The position numbers and the translations under genes were made by a program. From assembly GCA_024280855.1 (NCBI GenBank), contig JAJRPG010000069.1, positions 1 through 64,000 on the forward strand: a DNA stretch of 64,000 nucleotides. Reading direction: 5' to 3'. The notes under the pieces were generated by a model. That model was not told where the DNA came from and made no database searches. It saw nothing but the letters and a program-made list of their open reading frames with translations. This document shows positions 54,898 through 63,136 of the stretch, piece by piece; the stretch's first letter is position 1; each line of letters begins with the position of its first letter. This DNA is from Planctomycetota bacterium. Its GTDB lineage: Bacteria > Planctomycetota > Phycisphaerae > UBA1845.

Positions 54898-56424
54898 ATG
54901 AAAAATCGCGTCTATCTTGAAACTATGGGCTGCCAAATGAACGTGCTCGATAGCGAGCTTGTGATGGGGCAGTTGCGCAAACTAGGCTATTCGCCGACAG
55001 AGGAAATTGGCTCTGCGGATGTGGTTCTTTTTAATACTTGCAGCGTAAGAGATCACGCAGAGCAGAAAGTCTTATCCCGTCTTGGGGCGTTACGAAAACG
55101 AAAACAAGCTGATGCCAACTTAGTAATCGGCGTCATCGGCTGCATGGCTGAGCGTGACCCAGATGGCATTATTTCAAAAATGCCTCATGTGGATTTGGTG
55201 TGCGGGCCTGGTGAGCTTAACAAAATTCCCGCGTTGATTCAGGAAGTTCAAGAAGAGCGGCATCGGGTCGTAGCCTTGGCATTGTCCCAATCACGCAAGA
55301 GTACGCCGTTCGAGCGGGCGCTAGAATTTGATTCTGTCGAGGCCTTGGATTTATCTCGTTTGCCAGCCGAAGGTGCTAATGTTCTTCAGTCTTATGTTCG
55401 TGTGCAGCGTGGGTGCGACAAATTTTGTACCTTTTGCGTCGTACCCTTTACACGCGGTCCTGAGCGAAGCCGGCCTGCGGTTCAGATTGTTGAAGAAGCT
55501 AAGATGCTAGCTGGCCGCGGGGCGAAGGAGATTACGCTTCTTGGTCAAACCGTGAATAGTTATGTCAATCAGGACGATGGTCGATCGGTGCGGTTTGCCG
55601 AATTGTTAGAGCGAGTGGCAGCTGTCGATGGTATTGAACGAGTGCGATTCGTGACCAGTTATCCGGGCGATTTTACGGATGACATATTCGAAGTGATGCG
55701 CGACGTGCCTCAAGTTTGTGAATATCTGCACCTTCCCGTGCAAAGTGGCAGCGATGCGGTTCTAAAACGAATGCGCCGCCAATACTCTGTTGGCCAATAT
55801 GTTGAGATGATCGATCGTGCGCGAGAAATCGTTCCGGGTTTGACTATCGCCAGTGATTTTATCGTCGGGTTTTGTGGCGAGACTGAGCAGGAGCATGAGG
55901 CCTCATTAGCTTTGCTCGATCGTTGCCGGTTTAAGAATGTTTTTGTCTTTAAGTATTCGCCTCGTCCCGATACCGTCGCTGATAAACGGGCGCAGGACGA
56001 TGTGGATGAACAGACCAAGCGTCGGCGTAACCAGGAGATGTTGCATCGACAGGACGCCATTTCGACTCAGGACAATGCTCACTTTATAGGTCAAGATTTG
56101 GAGGTCTTCGTCGTTGGTTATAGCAAGGCTGCGCGTAAGGCTCAGGAGGCTGAGCAATCACGTGGTGAGGAAGTCACATGGCGCAGGTCCGATCAATTGG
56201 TAGGTCGGACGCGTGGCGATCATATTGTGGTTTTCCAGGGTGAAAGCGATAGCATTGGAAAGTTCGCTCGCATAAAAATTAGCGCCGCAACAGGACTCAC
56301 ACTTCACGGAGATTTGCAATCCCAAGCACGATATCCTGCATTAGCTATTGAGGGGGGGACGCCTCAGAATACGAAAACTCCTCCGCCGACATTCAATTCC
56401 AACGTATCGCTTCCTGTAATTTAA
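54898..56424 (+). CDS. miaB: tRNA-2-methylthio-N6-dimethylallyladenosine synthase
   Basis: 508 residues. Radical-SAM methylthiotransferase that adds a 2-methylthio group to i6A37 of tRNAs in the cytoplasm. The N-terminal cluster Cys are in 'METMGCQMN'-like 'TMGCQMNVLDSE', 'NTCSVRDHAEQK' and 'GCMAERDP'. The radical-SAM CxxxCxxC is 'CDKFCTFCVVP'. 'LGQTVNSY', 'HLPVQSGSD' and 'DFIVGFCGETE' follow. A TRAM domain occupies the last ~120 residues, with an unusual ~20-residue Glu-rich insertion ('RKAQEAEQSRGEEV'). Start at ATG 54898, where the conserved family begins; GTG at 54781 would add 39 residues. Confidence 0.95.
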   Translation: MKNRVYLETMGCQMNVLDSELVMGQLRKLGYSPTEEIGSADVVLFNTCSVRDHAEQKVLSRLGALRKRKQADANLVIGVIGCMAERDPDGIISKMPHVDLVCGPGELNKIPALIQEVQEERHRVVALALSQSRKSTPFERALEFDSVEALDLSRLPAEGANVLQSYVRVQRGCDKFCTFCVVPFTRGPERSRPAVQIVEEAKMLAGRGAKEITLLGQTVNSYVNQDDGRSVRFAELLERVAAVDGIERVRFVTSYPGDFTDDIFEVMRDVPQVCEYLHLPVQSGSDAVLKRMRRQYSVGQYVEMIDRAREIVPGLTIASDFIVGFCGETEQEHEASLALLDRCRFKNVFVFKYSPRPDTVADKRAQDDVDEQTKRRRNQEMLHRQDAISTQDNAHFIGQDLEVFVVGYSKAARKAQEAEQSRGEEVTWRRSDQLVGRTRGDHIVVFQGESDSIGKFARIKISAATGLTLHGDLQSQARYPALAIEGGTPQNTKTPPPTFNSNVSLPVI

Positions 56425-56598
56425 GGGCGCATAGCCTCAGCGTTTTTTTGGTAATACCTGGCATGGCGGTTGGACAAATAGTGTCGATTGGCTAATACTA
56501 TTCGTAGCCGTTGCTTGCGCCATTACGGCAAGGTTTTTTCATTATGTTATGGCTGTGGCTGCTTGTAGAATTATTGGCTACGCTCAAGGCGGGATAAG

Positions 56599-56943
56599 AT
56601 GACTTCAACTATCGAAGCGACACTACTCGAACAAGCACCAGAGGCTATCGTTGTAAAGACGAAGCCTCGTAAACAGCCACCTTATCATGTCATTTTGATG
56701 GACGACGATGACCACACCTACGAATATGTCATTAGCATGTTGCGCAAACTGTTTGGCTGTTCTGAAATGAAAGCTTTTCAGTTAGCTTCAGAAGTCGACC
56801 AGTCAGGCCAGGTCGTGGTTGATACGACGACTTTAGAGCGGGCTGAGTTCAAGCGCGACCAGGTCCATGCTTTTGGTCGAGATTGGCGTATCAACCGCTG
56901 CCAGGGAAGCATGTCAGCTACCATACGTCCGGCTGTAGATTGA
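56599..56943 (+). CDS. clpS: ATP-dependent Clp protease adaptor
   Basis: 114 residues. ClpS binds N-degron substrates and delivers them to ClpA(P). 'YHVILMDDDDHTYEYVISML' gives the Asn/Asp-Asp motif of the N-degron pocket (here D-D-D-H-T), and 'MKAFQLASEVDQSGQVVV' plus 'ERAEFKRDQVHAFG' complete the fold. AAGGCGGG lies before the ATG at 56599. clpA is not next to it in this window; the adjacent gene is convergent. Confidence 0.93.
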   Translation: MTSTIEATLLEQAPEAIVVKTKPRKQPPYHVILMDDDDHTYEYVISMLRKLFGCSEMKAFQLASEVDQSGQVVVDTTTLERAEFKRDQVHAFGRDWRINRCQGSMSATIRPAVD

Positions 56944-57018
56944 TGTGCGTTCGCAGTATTTGGGTGTTCCTTATTCGAGTAAAATACAGCGTGGACCGAA
57001 AATAAAGGCCGTGGGGGG

Positions 57019-59004
57019 TCAACACTCTCCACCCGCGAATCCAAGTAAATCGTTCAGCCAGTCGTCTGATCGCAGGATAGCACTACGTTGTTGGCGAGAT
57101 AGTCGTCCCGCGCGGTGCTGTGCATATGCGAACAACTTTCGTGCTAGTGCACCAATGAGTTTCCGACTGGGATGATTTGAACATACTCGGACAATAGCAG
57201 TAGTACGCGGAGCATGGCAGATGAGCAGCTCATCTTCGAGGCTGACGAACGCCTGCGCACTACCGGGGTCCCCTTGGCGTCCCGCGCGGCCATAGAGTTG
57301 ATGATCGATCCGCGAAGCTGCATGGCGATCCGTGGCGATGACATGTAGGCCACCGCGGTCAGCGATACCCTTTCCGAGCTTGATGTCCGTGCCTCGACCT
57401 GCCATATTTGTGGCAACAGTGATCTTGCCCTCTTGGCCCGCGACGGCGATGATCTCCGCCTCCTCAGCAAACCGAACTGCGTTGAGGACGCTGTGTTCCA
57501 ACCCTTCAGCAGTTAGTAGTCTACTGAGATGTTCACTGTCGCGCACGTTGCGCGTTCCTACAAGAATGGGGCGGCCCGAATTGCGGATATGGCGAATTTC
57601 GGCGACCACGGAACGCCACTTCGCCGACGCGGAGAAGAAAACTCGATCAACTAGCTGCTTGCGCTGGCAAGGCCTGTTTGTCGGAATAACTGCAACACGC
57701 AAATGATACACTTGCCACAGCTCACGACGTATGCCCGTCGCCGTACCTGTCATCCCAGACAGCTTCGGAAACAGACGGAAGAACCGCTGATAGCTCGTGC
57801 GAATCTGAGTATCTTTCGTAGTTTTGACTTGAAGCCCTTCCTTAGCTTCGATGGCTTGGTGTAGGCCATCTCGCCAAGTCCGATCGGGCATCAGACGACC
57901 TGTAGATTCATCGACGATCACGATGTTTCCGCCGTCGATGACGTATTGCTTTCCAATTTGAAAATGCTCTTTAGCATGTAGTGCCTGGGCTACCAGTTCT
58001 TCACGACGTCGATTCCCAACCCATATGCCGTCTAACTGACTCGCAAACCGCGTCAGTTTTGCACGCCCAGCGGCTGTCATAGTTATGCCACAATATCGAT
58101 AATCTACATGGTAATCGTTAGGTGTACACATCTGCGAAGCTAGACGGCAAGCGACTTGATACGCTTCAACTTGTTCTGTGTTTGTTGCCTCTGCGGAAAT
58201 AATAAGTGGAGTAACTGCTTCATCGATCAGGACTGAATCAGCTTCGTCCACGATGGCGCAGGCTAGACCACGGAGAACCACTCGCTCGGCTACATCACTG
58301 TCAGTTCCTATCCTGTTCAATAGGACATTTGTTAAGTTGTTAAGCGAACCCATGGTCAATCGGTCACGAAGGAAATCGGCGGCTAATTCCTTGTTGGTGC
58401 AATAGGTTACGTCAGCCTGATATGCCTGACGACGTTCGTACCGACCCATCTCTTGCTCGATGTGGGCGATATCAAGGCCGCAGAAGCGGTAGATCGGACG
58501 CATCCATTCTGCATCGCGGCGCGCTAGAAAATCGTTTACGGTGATGACGTGACAGCCACGTCCCCGCCAACCTGCGATGAGTGCCGGCATCGTAGCAGCA
58601 AGCGTTTTTCCTTCACCAGTGGCCATCTCTGCGATGCAGCCAGCCTGCATGGCAAGACCGCCGGCGACCTTAACGAGAAACGGCCTCTCTCCGATCTGCC
58701 TGTACGCTACCTCTCGGAAAAGTGCGAATGCCCTATTGATGTCATCGCGGGTTTCCCGGCAGAGACGAAACCGGATGCGTAGTTCATCACCCGTCTCATG
58801 CAACTGCGTGTCGGTTAGTTTTGCAAAAGATTCTTCAAGCGCAAGAACCTGCTTCGCGCGACGCATGAATTGCCTCACGCGGGGCGCGTTTTGTACTGCG
58901 AGTCCAACGGCAGCGTCCCACACCGCGTCTAATCCCTTGGATAACTTGGGATGCCGCGGCGGGCATGAAAGCATCCTCCAAAATTGGCTAGGTACGCCGA
59001 CCAT
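57019..59004 (-). CDS. Short SecA paralogue lacking C-terminal domains
   Basis: 661 residues against ~900 in SecA. Walker A 'MATGEGKT' (127-134), the DEAD-like 'VDEADSVLIDEA', a reduced preprotein-crosslinking domain, 'MTGTATG', 'ATNMAGRGTDIKLG' and the Arg fingers 'YGRAGRQGDPGSAQ' are intact, so it should hydrolyse ATP. After 'VSLEDELL' only ~75 residues remain: most of the helical scaffold, the whole wing domain and the Zn tail are missing. It is the last gene of an operon with an M50-HlyD fusion (one-base gap) and two other HlyD proteins. It is probably a specialised translocation ATPase rather than the housekeeping SecA. Confidence 0.9.
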   Translation of the reverse strand: MVGVPSQFWRMLSCPPRHPKLSKGLDAVWDAAVGLAVQNAPRVRQFMRRAKQVLALEESFAKLTDTQLHETGDELRIRFRLCRETRDDINRAFALFREVAYRQIGERPFLVKVAGGLAMQAGCIAEMATGEGKTLAATMPALIAGWRGRGCHVITVNDFLARRDAEWMRPIYRFCGLDIAHIEQEMGRYERRQAYQADVTYCTNKELAADFLRDRLTMGSLNNLTNVLLNRIGTDSDVAERVVLRGLACAIVDEADSVLIDEAVTPLIISAEATNTEQVEAYQVACRLASQMCTPNDYHVDYRYCGITMTAAGRAKLTRFASQLDGIWVGNRRREELVAQALHAKEHFQIGKQYVIDGGNIVIVDESTGRLMPDRTWRDGLHQAIEAKEGLQVKTTKDTQIRTSYQRFFRLFPKLSGMTGTATGIRRELWQVYHLRVAVIPTNRPCQRKQLVDRVFFSASAKWRSVVAEIRHIRNSGRPILVGTRNVRDSEHLSRLLTAEGLEHSVLNAVRFAEEAEIIAVAGQEGKITVATNMAGRGTDIKLGKGIADRGGLHVIATDRHAASRIDHQLYGRAGRQGDPGSAQAFVSLEDELLICHAPRTTAIVRVCSNHPSRKLIGALARKLFAYAQHRAGRLSRQQRSAILRSDDWLNDLLGFAGGEC

Positions 59005-59005
59005 T

Positions 59006-61177
59006 TTAGATGCGGAACCTCCGCTGGAGTAGTTGACGTAAGGATCGCCACCATTGGAGTCCCAGTGGCTTGGCGGCCATGTTTAACCGTACGACGATCC
59101 GCTGCCCAGGCAGGAGTTGTACGTTGGTGTCGGGGCGGATTTTGATCTCAAAGAACGGCTCGGCTGTTTTCGTGCGCTCCGGATCTAACGGATCAACTGC
59201 CATCGTGCCACCAAATGCATGGCCCATAGCCGCCGAGGGTAGGCGGTTGTTTCCGGCGGGAAGGATTTGTTCAATCATACCGGATATTTTGATGTCAGGA
59301 CGACCCGCAATCCGGATCTCGACACGTTTGTGTGTTTCGTCAAAAAGTTGCGCAGCGATCGATTGGCCTGCGGTTGCACGAATCAAGAGGTCGTCCAAGG
59401 TAGCCACGAGTCCGATTTCATCGCCGCGATGTAGATATGTACCCGGCGTCCGATCAATGTCAGGTGCTACGAATGTTCCGTCGAACGGAGCTTGAAGAAC
59501 GAGCTGTTCGATTTGTTCTTCAATTCTGGAGATCTGTTTCCGAAGCGCGGCTAGTTGTTCCGTCGCCATTTGGTCTACGACCAGATCGTTCTCCCTGCGG
59601 GCCACGTCCCGGCGCACATTGAGACGACGTGATTCTGCCAGCAATTGAGCGCGCCGAGCCGTAAGCTCCGGGTTACTCGCGCTAACGAGCATGGCCCCTT
59701 TGCTAACGAGACGTCCAGACGGAAGAACCACTTCGACGAAGCCATCGGTCGTAGCGCGAACGGCGGCGAGGCGTCGTGGTACCACGGTTCCTTCTGCTCG
59801 GGCATGATCCGCTACTGGGACCATACCGACTATAATTACGACGATTACCATCGTAACAAATGTGGTGGTCACTGCGCGTGTGCGAACTCTGGCCAATTCG
59901 TGGCTGGTCGCAACGTAACGAATCATTCTGCCGAACGGCATGAGAAACCAAATCACGATGGCCGCGGTCGCCAACACTGCCCCTAAGACAAACAAAGTAT
60001 CCATCATAAAAAGCAGGATCGCGACGCATATGAATGTACGGTAAGCCGTAGATGCGAGGGTATAGCCAAGAAGCCACTTACGCTCATCAGGAGAATGTGC
60101 GGAGCTTCGCGCTTCTTTATATCCCCACATATATCGCTTAACCAAATAGTAAACGTACTCCTTGCCTCGCTGAGCTAGATTCGGAATTTCAAGAATGTCC
60201 GAGAGAATGAAGTAGCCATCGTAATGCAAAAGTGGATTGCCGTTGAAAAGTAGCGTAGATACGCTGGCGACGAACATGACGTTATAGCAGATCGCGTGTG
60301 TCGCGGTTCCTTCAGCGGAATTCGCCCACATGATTGCCGAGATGGCGGCGGTTGCGAGTTCTAAGTACATGCCAGCCGCTGCGACCACAATCCGCTGCAC
60401 CTTACTTCGAAACGCCCATGCACTAGATGCATCGATGTAGGGAATGGGCATGAAGACGAGCAACATAATCCCCATAGCGTGAACCTCGCCGCCGGCGCTA
60501 TTTTCTCTACCGAATGTCTTGCAGGCGAAGCCATGGCCAAACTCATGAATGACTTTGACACCAGCGAATGCTAACCAAAGCCACAAGAAGTTGTTGGGAG
60601 ACAATACTGCTTTTGCAGAAGCGACTAGAGCGCTGCCGTTTCCCATGATGCTCCAAAGACCTGCGACGATGAGTACCAGCCATAACGCGAGCCCAAAGCG
60701 GCTAAACACTTTTCCGAAGATATTGGCCCATCGGTCCAGCAAGTAATTTGGGTCAAAGAGTGGGATTCGAACGAAAAGTAGATTCGTCAACTGACCGCGG
60801 ACTTCACGTGCTACACGTTCGCGATAACGTCGAAACAGGACTTCGGTGTCACCGGCTATTTCAGATTGTAGCAGGTTCGACGTGTAAAGACGTCCGAGTA
60901 GTTCGATGACCTCGCCTTGAGTGGGGGCTTCGTCGCCTAACTCCTGGTTACACGTTTTCCATGCAGCCGTGATTGTGCGTCGACCGTCCAGCAAGCCAAT
61001 GAAACGGTATGCGGATTCGTTCAATCGGTAGAAATGATTGCCCGCTTCGTCCTGAACGACGCACCACGCTTGTCCGCGGTAGTGTTGACGGTGGACCCGT
61101 GTCGTGGAGTTGAGGCGCGGACGCAGATCTGCGACGCGGTACCAGGATTCGCTAAATGTTGGGCGATCAACTGCCAT
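59006..61177 (-). CDS. PqqD-M50 protease-HlyD membrane fusion
   Basis: 723 residues. The N-terminal ~110 residues look PqqD-like ('FYRLNESAYRFIGLLDGRRT', then 'VIELLGRLYTSNLL'). A membrane M50 (site-2-type) protease follows, with 'HEFGH' at 211-215 and 'LLHYDGYFIL' supplying the third metal ligand Asp. Several helices precede a periplasmic HlyD/biotinyl-lipoyl-like half from ~465 ('ATTDGFVEVVLPSGRLV', coiled coil, 'LVLQAPFDGTFVAP'). The architecture joins peptide recognition, membrane proteolysis and an efflux-adaptor arm in one chain. It is 15 bases after the GAF-HlyD gene and one base before the SecA-like gene. An active protease is likely. Confidence 0.88.
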   Translation of the reverse strand: MAVDRPTFSESWYRVADLRPRLNSTTRVHRQHYRGQAWCVVQDEAGNHFYRLNESAYRFIGLLDGRRTITAAWKTCNQELGDEAPTQGEVIELLGRLYTSNLLQSEIAGDTEVLFRRYRERVAREVRGQLTNLLFVRIPLFDPNYLLDRWANIFGKVFSRFGLALWLVLIVAGLWSIMGNGSALVASAKAVLSPNNFLWLWLAFAGVKVIHEFGHGFACKTFGRENSAGGEVHAMGIMLLVFMPIPYIDASSAWAFRSKVQRIVVAAAGMYLELATAAISAIMWANSAEGTATHAICYNVMFVASVSTLLFNGNPLLHYDGYFILSDILEIPNLAQRGKEYVYYLVKRYMWGYKEARSSAHSPDERKWLLGYTLASTAYRTFICVAILLFMMDTLFVLGAVLATAAIVIWFLMPFGRMIRYVATSHELARVRTRAVTTTFVTMVIVVIIVGMVPVADHARAEGTVVPRRLAAVRATTDGFVEVVLPSGRLVSKGAMLVSASNPELTARRAQLLAESRRLNVRRDVARRENDLVVDQMATEQLAALRKQISRIEEQIEQLVLQAPFDGTFVAPDIDRTPGTYLHRGDEIGLVATLDDLLIRATAGQSIAAQLFDETHKRVEIRIAGRPDIKISGMIEQILPAGNNRLPSAAMGHAFGGTMAVDPLDPERTKTAEPFFEIKIRPDTNVQLLPGQRIVVRLNMAAKPLGLQWWRSLRQLLQRRFRI

Positions 61178-61192
61178 CGTACGGTTCCGTCC

Positions 61193-63121
61193 TTACAACC
61201 AGAGTTCCATACGAATCCAGTTCACAAAACGTCGCGTCAAAATCCACCCGTAACTTCGCCTACCGATGGTGATTTTAGCAACTCCCTCCATGCCGGGACG
61301 CATCCAGTCATGGCTTTCTTGAAGTCGCACGCGGATTTTGAAAACGTTGCGTTCGTTGACGACTTCAGCCACTGGATTGATTCGCTCCACAACAAAGGGG
61401 ATTTTTCTCCCTGGATAGGATGCCGTTGCCAATTCGCCCTCAAGGCCAACGATGATATCTTGTACTTGACCTTCAGGAAGCGCCAATTCTGCTCGGATGG
61501 ATTCAAGTTGTGCAACTTCGAATAGGATGTCACCGACTTTAACCGGTGCTCCGAGCTGTCGCTCCAAGTCTCCGGTTACGACTAAGCCGCGGATGTCCGA
61601 CGTGATAGTTGCTTGCTTGAGCCGGTACTCGAGAAGGTTGATCTGAGCTTCGATCTTATCCGCCTGTGCCTGCGCCATTTGCGCACCTGCGGTGTCGCCG
61701 TCACGTTGGGCAACGGCCTTTTGTTTGATGTATGAGGCTTTGTCAGCTCGTACAGCCGCCAACTCCAGCTCGATTTCTGCTGTCTCTAACGTGGCGAGTA
61801 CGGTCGTGCCAGGCTCGACCAGATTACCGATCTCCGTTGGCGCAGTGCTTAGATAGCCGTCAAAGGGGGCCACGATTACTTGCTGTCGCGTCGACTGGAG
61901 AACAAAGGGAGCTTCAGGGCGGTAATCGGTTTTCGCAAAGGTTAGGAAAAGCGTACCGCAGAGGATGAGTATCGAAGCAAGCCTCATCCATGTGTGCTGT
62001 GGCCCGATGATACCAGCGAAGAGCTTTCGTGTGGCGATTGCGCACTTGGCTCCTATCCAACGATCATTTCCATGTAGATCTTTCAAACGCGGAGTACACA
62101 ATTCGCAGGTTAGGCGTAAAGTTTCAATGGCCTCAGGTTTTAATGGACGCTCAGGGTTGCATTCCACCATTAACACCGCCACGACTTCTCCGCCGTTTCG
62201 TAACGGTAAGCAGGCAATCATGTTTGGCCCGTGCCGCTTCGACAGTTCTGCAATCGCACGGCTTACATATGCGGAATCTTCCGTCGTTGGGTAGAATGTT
62301 TCGGTGTCTTGATCTAGGCACTCTTCCATCGCAGCTTCAATGTCCCGGACCAACTGTGTTTTGCGATCGAACTTCTCCGTATGGCACATGGCAACGAGCT
62401 GCACATTGCGACCCGTCAAAAAACCCAAGCCGACGCGTTCGCTTTTCCAGCGGGAAGCGACTTCGTTGCATAGACGCATAGTTGTCGTGATGAATCGATC
62501 ATGTTCGCCAATGGCGGCGACGATATTTGCTGCAGTTTTCACCTGTTCTAGATCTTCATTTCGTTTATGCAGGGCCAGGCGCATGACATAGATATCTAGC
62601 AGGCCGACCGTCAGTTCAAGCCTTTCGCAACAACTTTGGACGTCCGTTTTATTTTGACCTTCGATTAGAAACGCTGCCACACCTTGCCTATTGCTGTCAT
62701 CGCAGGTCACATCATGTACGGGGATTAGGACAAGATAGTCGGCCAACATTTCGTCGGATGTTGGGTGAGAACTTTCGAGACAAATGACTTGCGTCTTGTA
62801 TTCGGCAACGACTTGTCGAACCGATTGGGCTGCGTGAGATAACCATTCGGGCGGAGAATCAGGGCTAGAGATAGGTGGATATACCGCAAGTACTTCAATG
62901 TTATCTCCAAGACCGAGTCGAAGGATTGATGCCGAAGCGGCAGATGAAACATAGCATTGAGTAGACAACAGATTCTGCAGAAACTGGTCAGGTGAACCGG
63001 CGAATCGCACGAGATTGTCAATGTGATGCGCTATTGAGCCTAGTTTGGTGGGTTCCGTGAAGCACTGGGTCATCGAAATCTCATTCGAAATGTTTTCCCC
63101 GACAATTTCGACATAGGTCAT
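61193..63121 (-). CDS. GAF-domain protein fused to HlyD adaptor
   Basis: 642 residues. The N-terminal ~350 residues hold two GAF-like domains ('ASASILRLGLGDNIEVLAVYPP' and 'RVGLGFLTGRNVQLVAMCH'), a cytoplasmic sensory part. One membrane helix ('LASILILCGTLFLTFA') near 395 separates them from an HlyD-type adaptor: 'IVAPFDGYLSTAPTEIGNLV', a coiled-coil hairpin ('ELAAVRADKASYIKQKAVAQ') and 'PVKVGDILFEVAQLESI', ending with the beta-barrel. A sensor fused to an export adaptor is unusual. Small gaps (15 bases) on both sides place it in the same operon. It may regulate assembly or activity of the export channel. Confidence 0.85.
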   Translation of the reverse strand: MTYVEIVGENISNEISMTQCFTEPTKLGSIAHHIDNLVRFAGSPDQFLQNLLSTQCYVSSAASASILRLGLGDNIEVLAVYPPISSPDSPPEWLSHAAQSVRQVVAEYKTQVICLESSHPTSDEMLADYLVLIPVHDVTCDDSNRQGVAAFLIEGQNKTDVQSCCERLELTVGLLDIYVMRLALHKRNEDLEQVKTAANIVAAIGEHDRFITTTMRLCNEVASRWKSERVGLGFLTGRNVQLVAMCHTEKFDRKTQLVRDIEAAMEECLDQDTETFYPTTEDSAYVSRAIAELSKRHGPNMIACLPLRNGGEVVAVLMVECNPERPLKPEAIETLRLTCELCTPRLKDLHGNDRWIGAKCAIATRKLFAGIIGPQHTWMRLASILILCGTLFLTFAKTDYRPEAPFVLQSTRQQVIVAPFDGYLSTAPTEIGNLVEPGTTVLATLETAEIELELAAVRADKASYIKQKAVAQRDGDTAGAQMAQAQADKIEAQINLLEYRLKQATITSDIRGLVVTGDLERQLGAPVKVGDILFEVAQLESIRAELALPEGQVQDIIVGLEGELATASYPGRKIPFVVERINPVAEVVNERNVFKIRVRLQESHDWMRPGMEGVAKITIGRRSYGWILTRRFVNWIRMELWL

Positions 63122-63136
63122 CTCTTCAACACTTTA

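Noticed and set aside
57019-59004. Frameshifted or broken housekeeping secA
   Set aside because: All ATPase motifs are intact in one frame, the end is clean, and the gene is coupled by one base to the M50-HlyD gene; it is a short paralogue, not a pseudogene.
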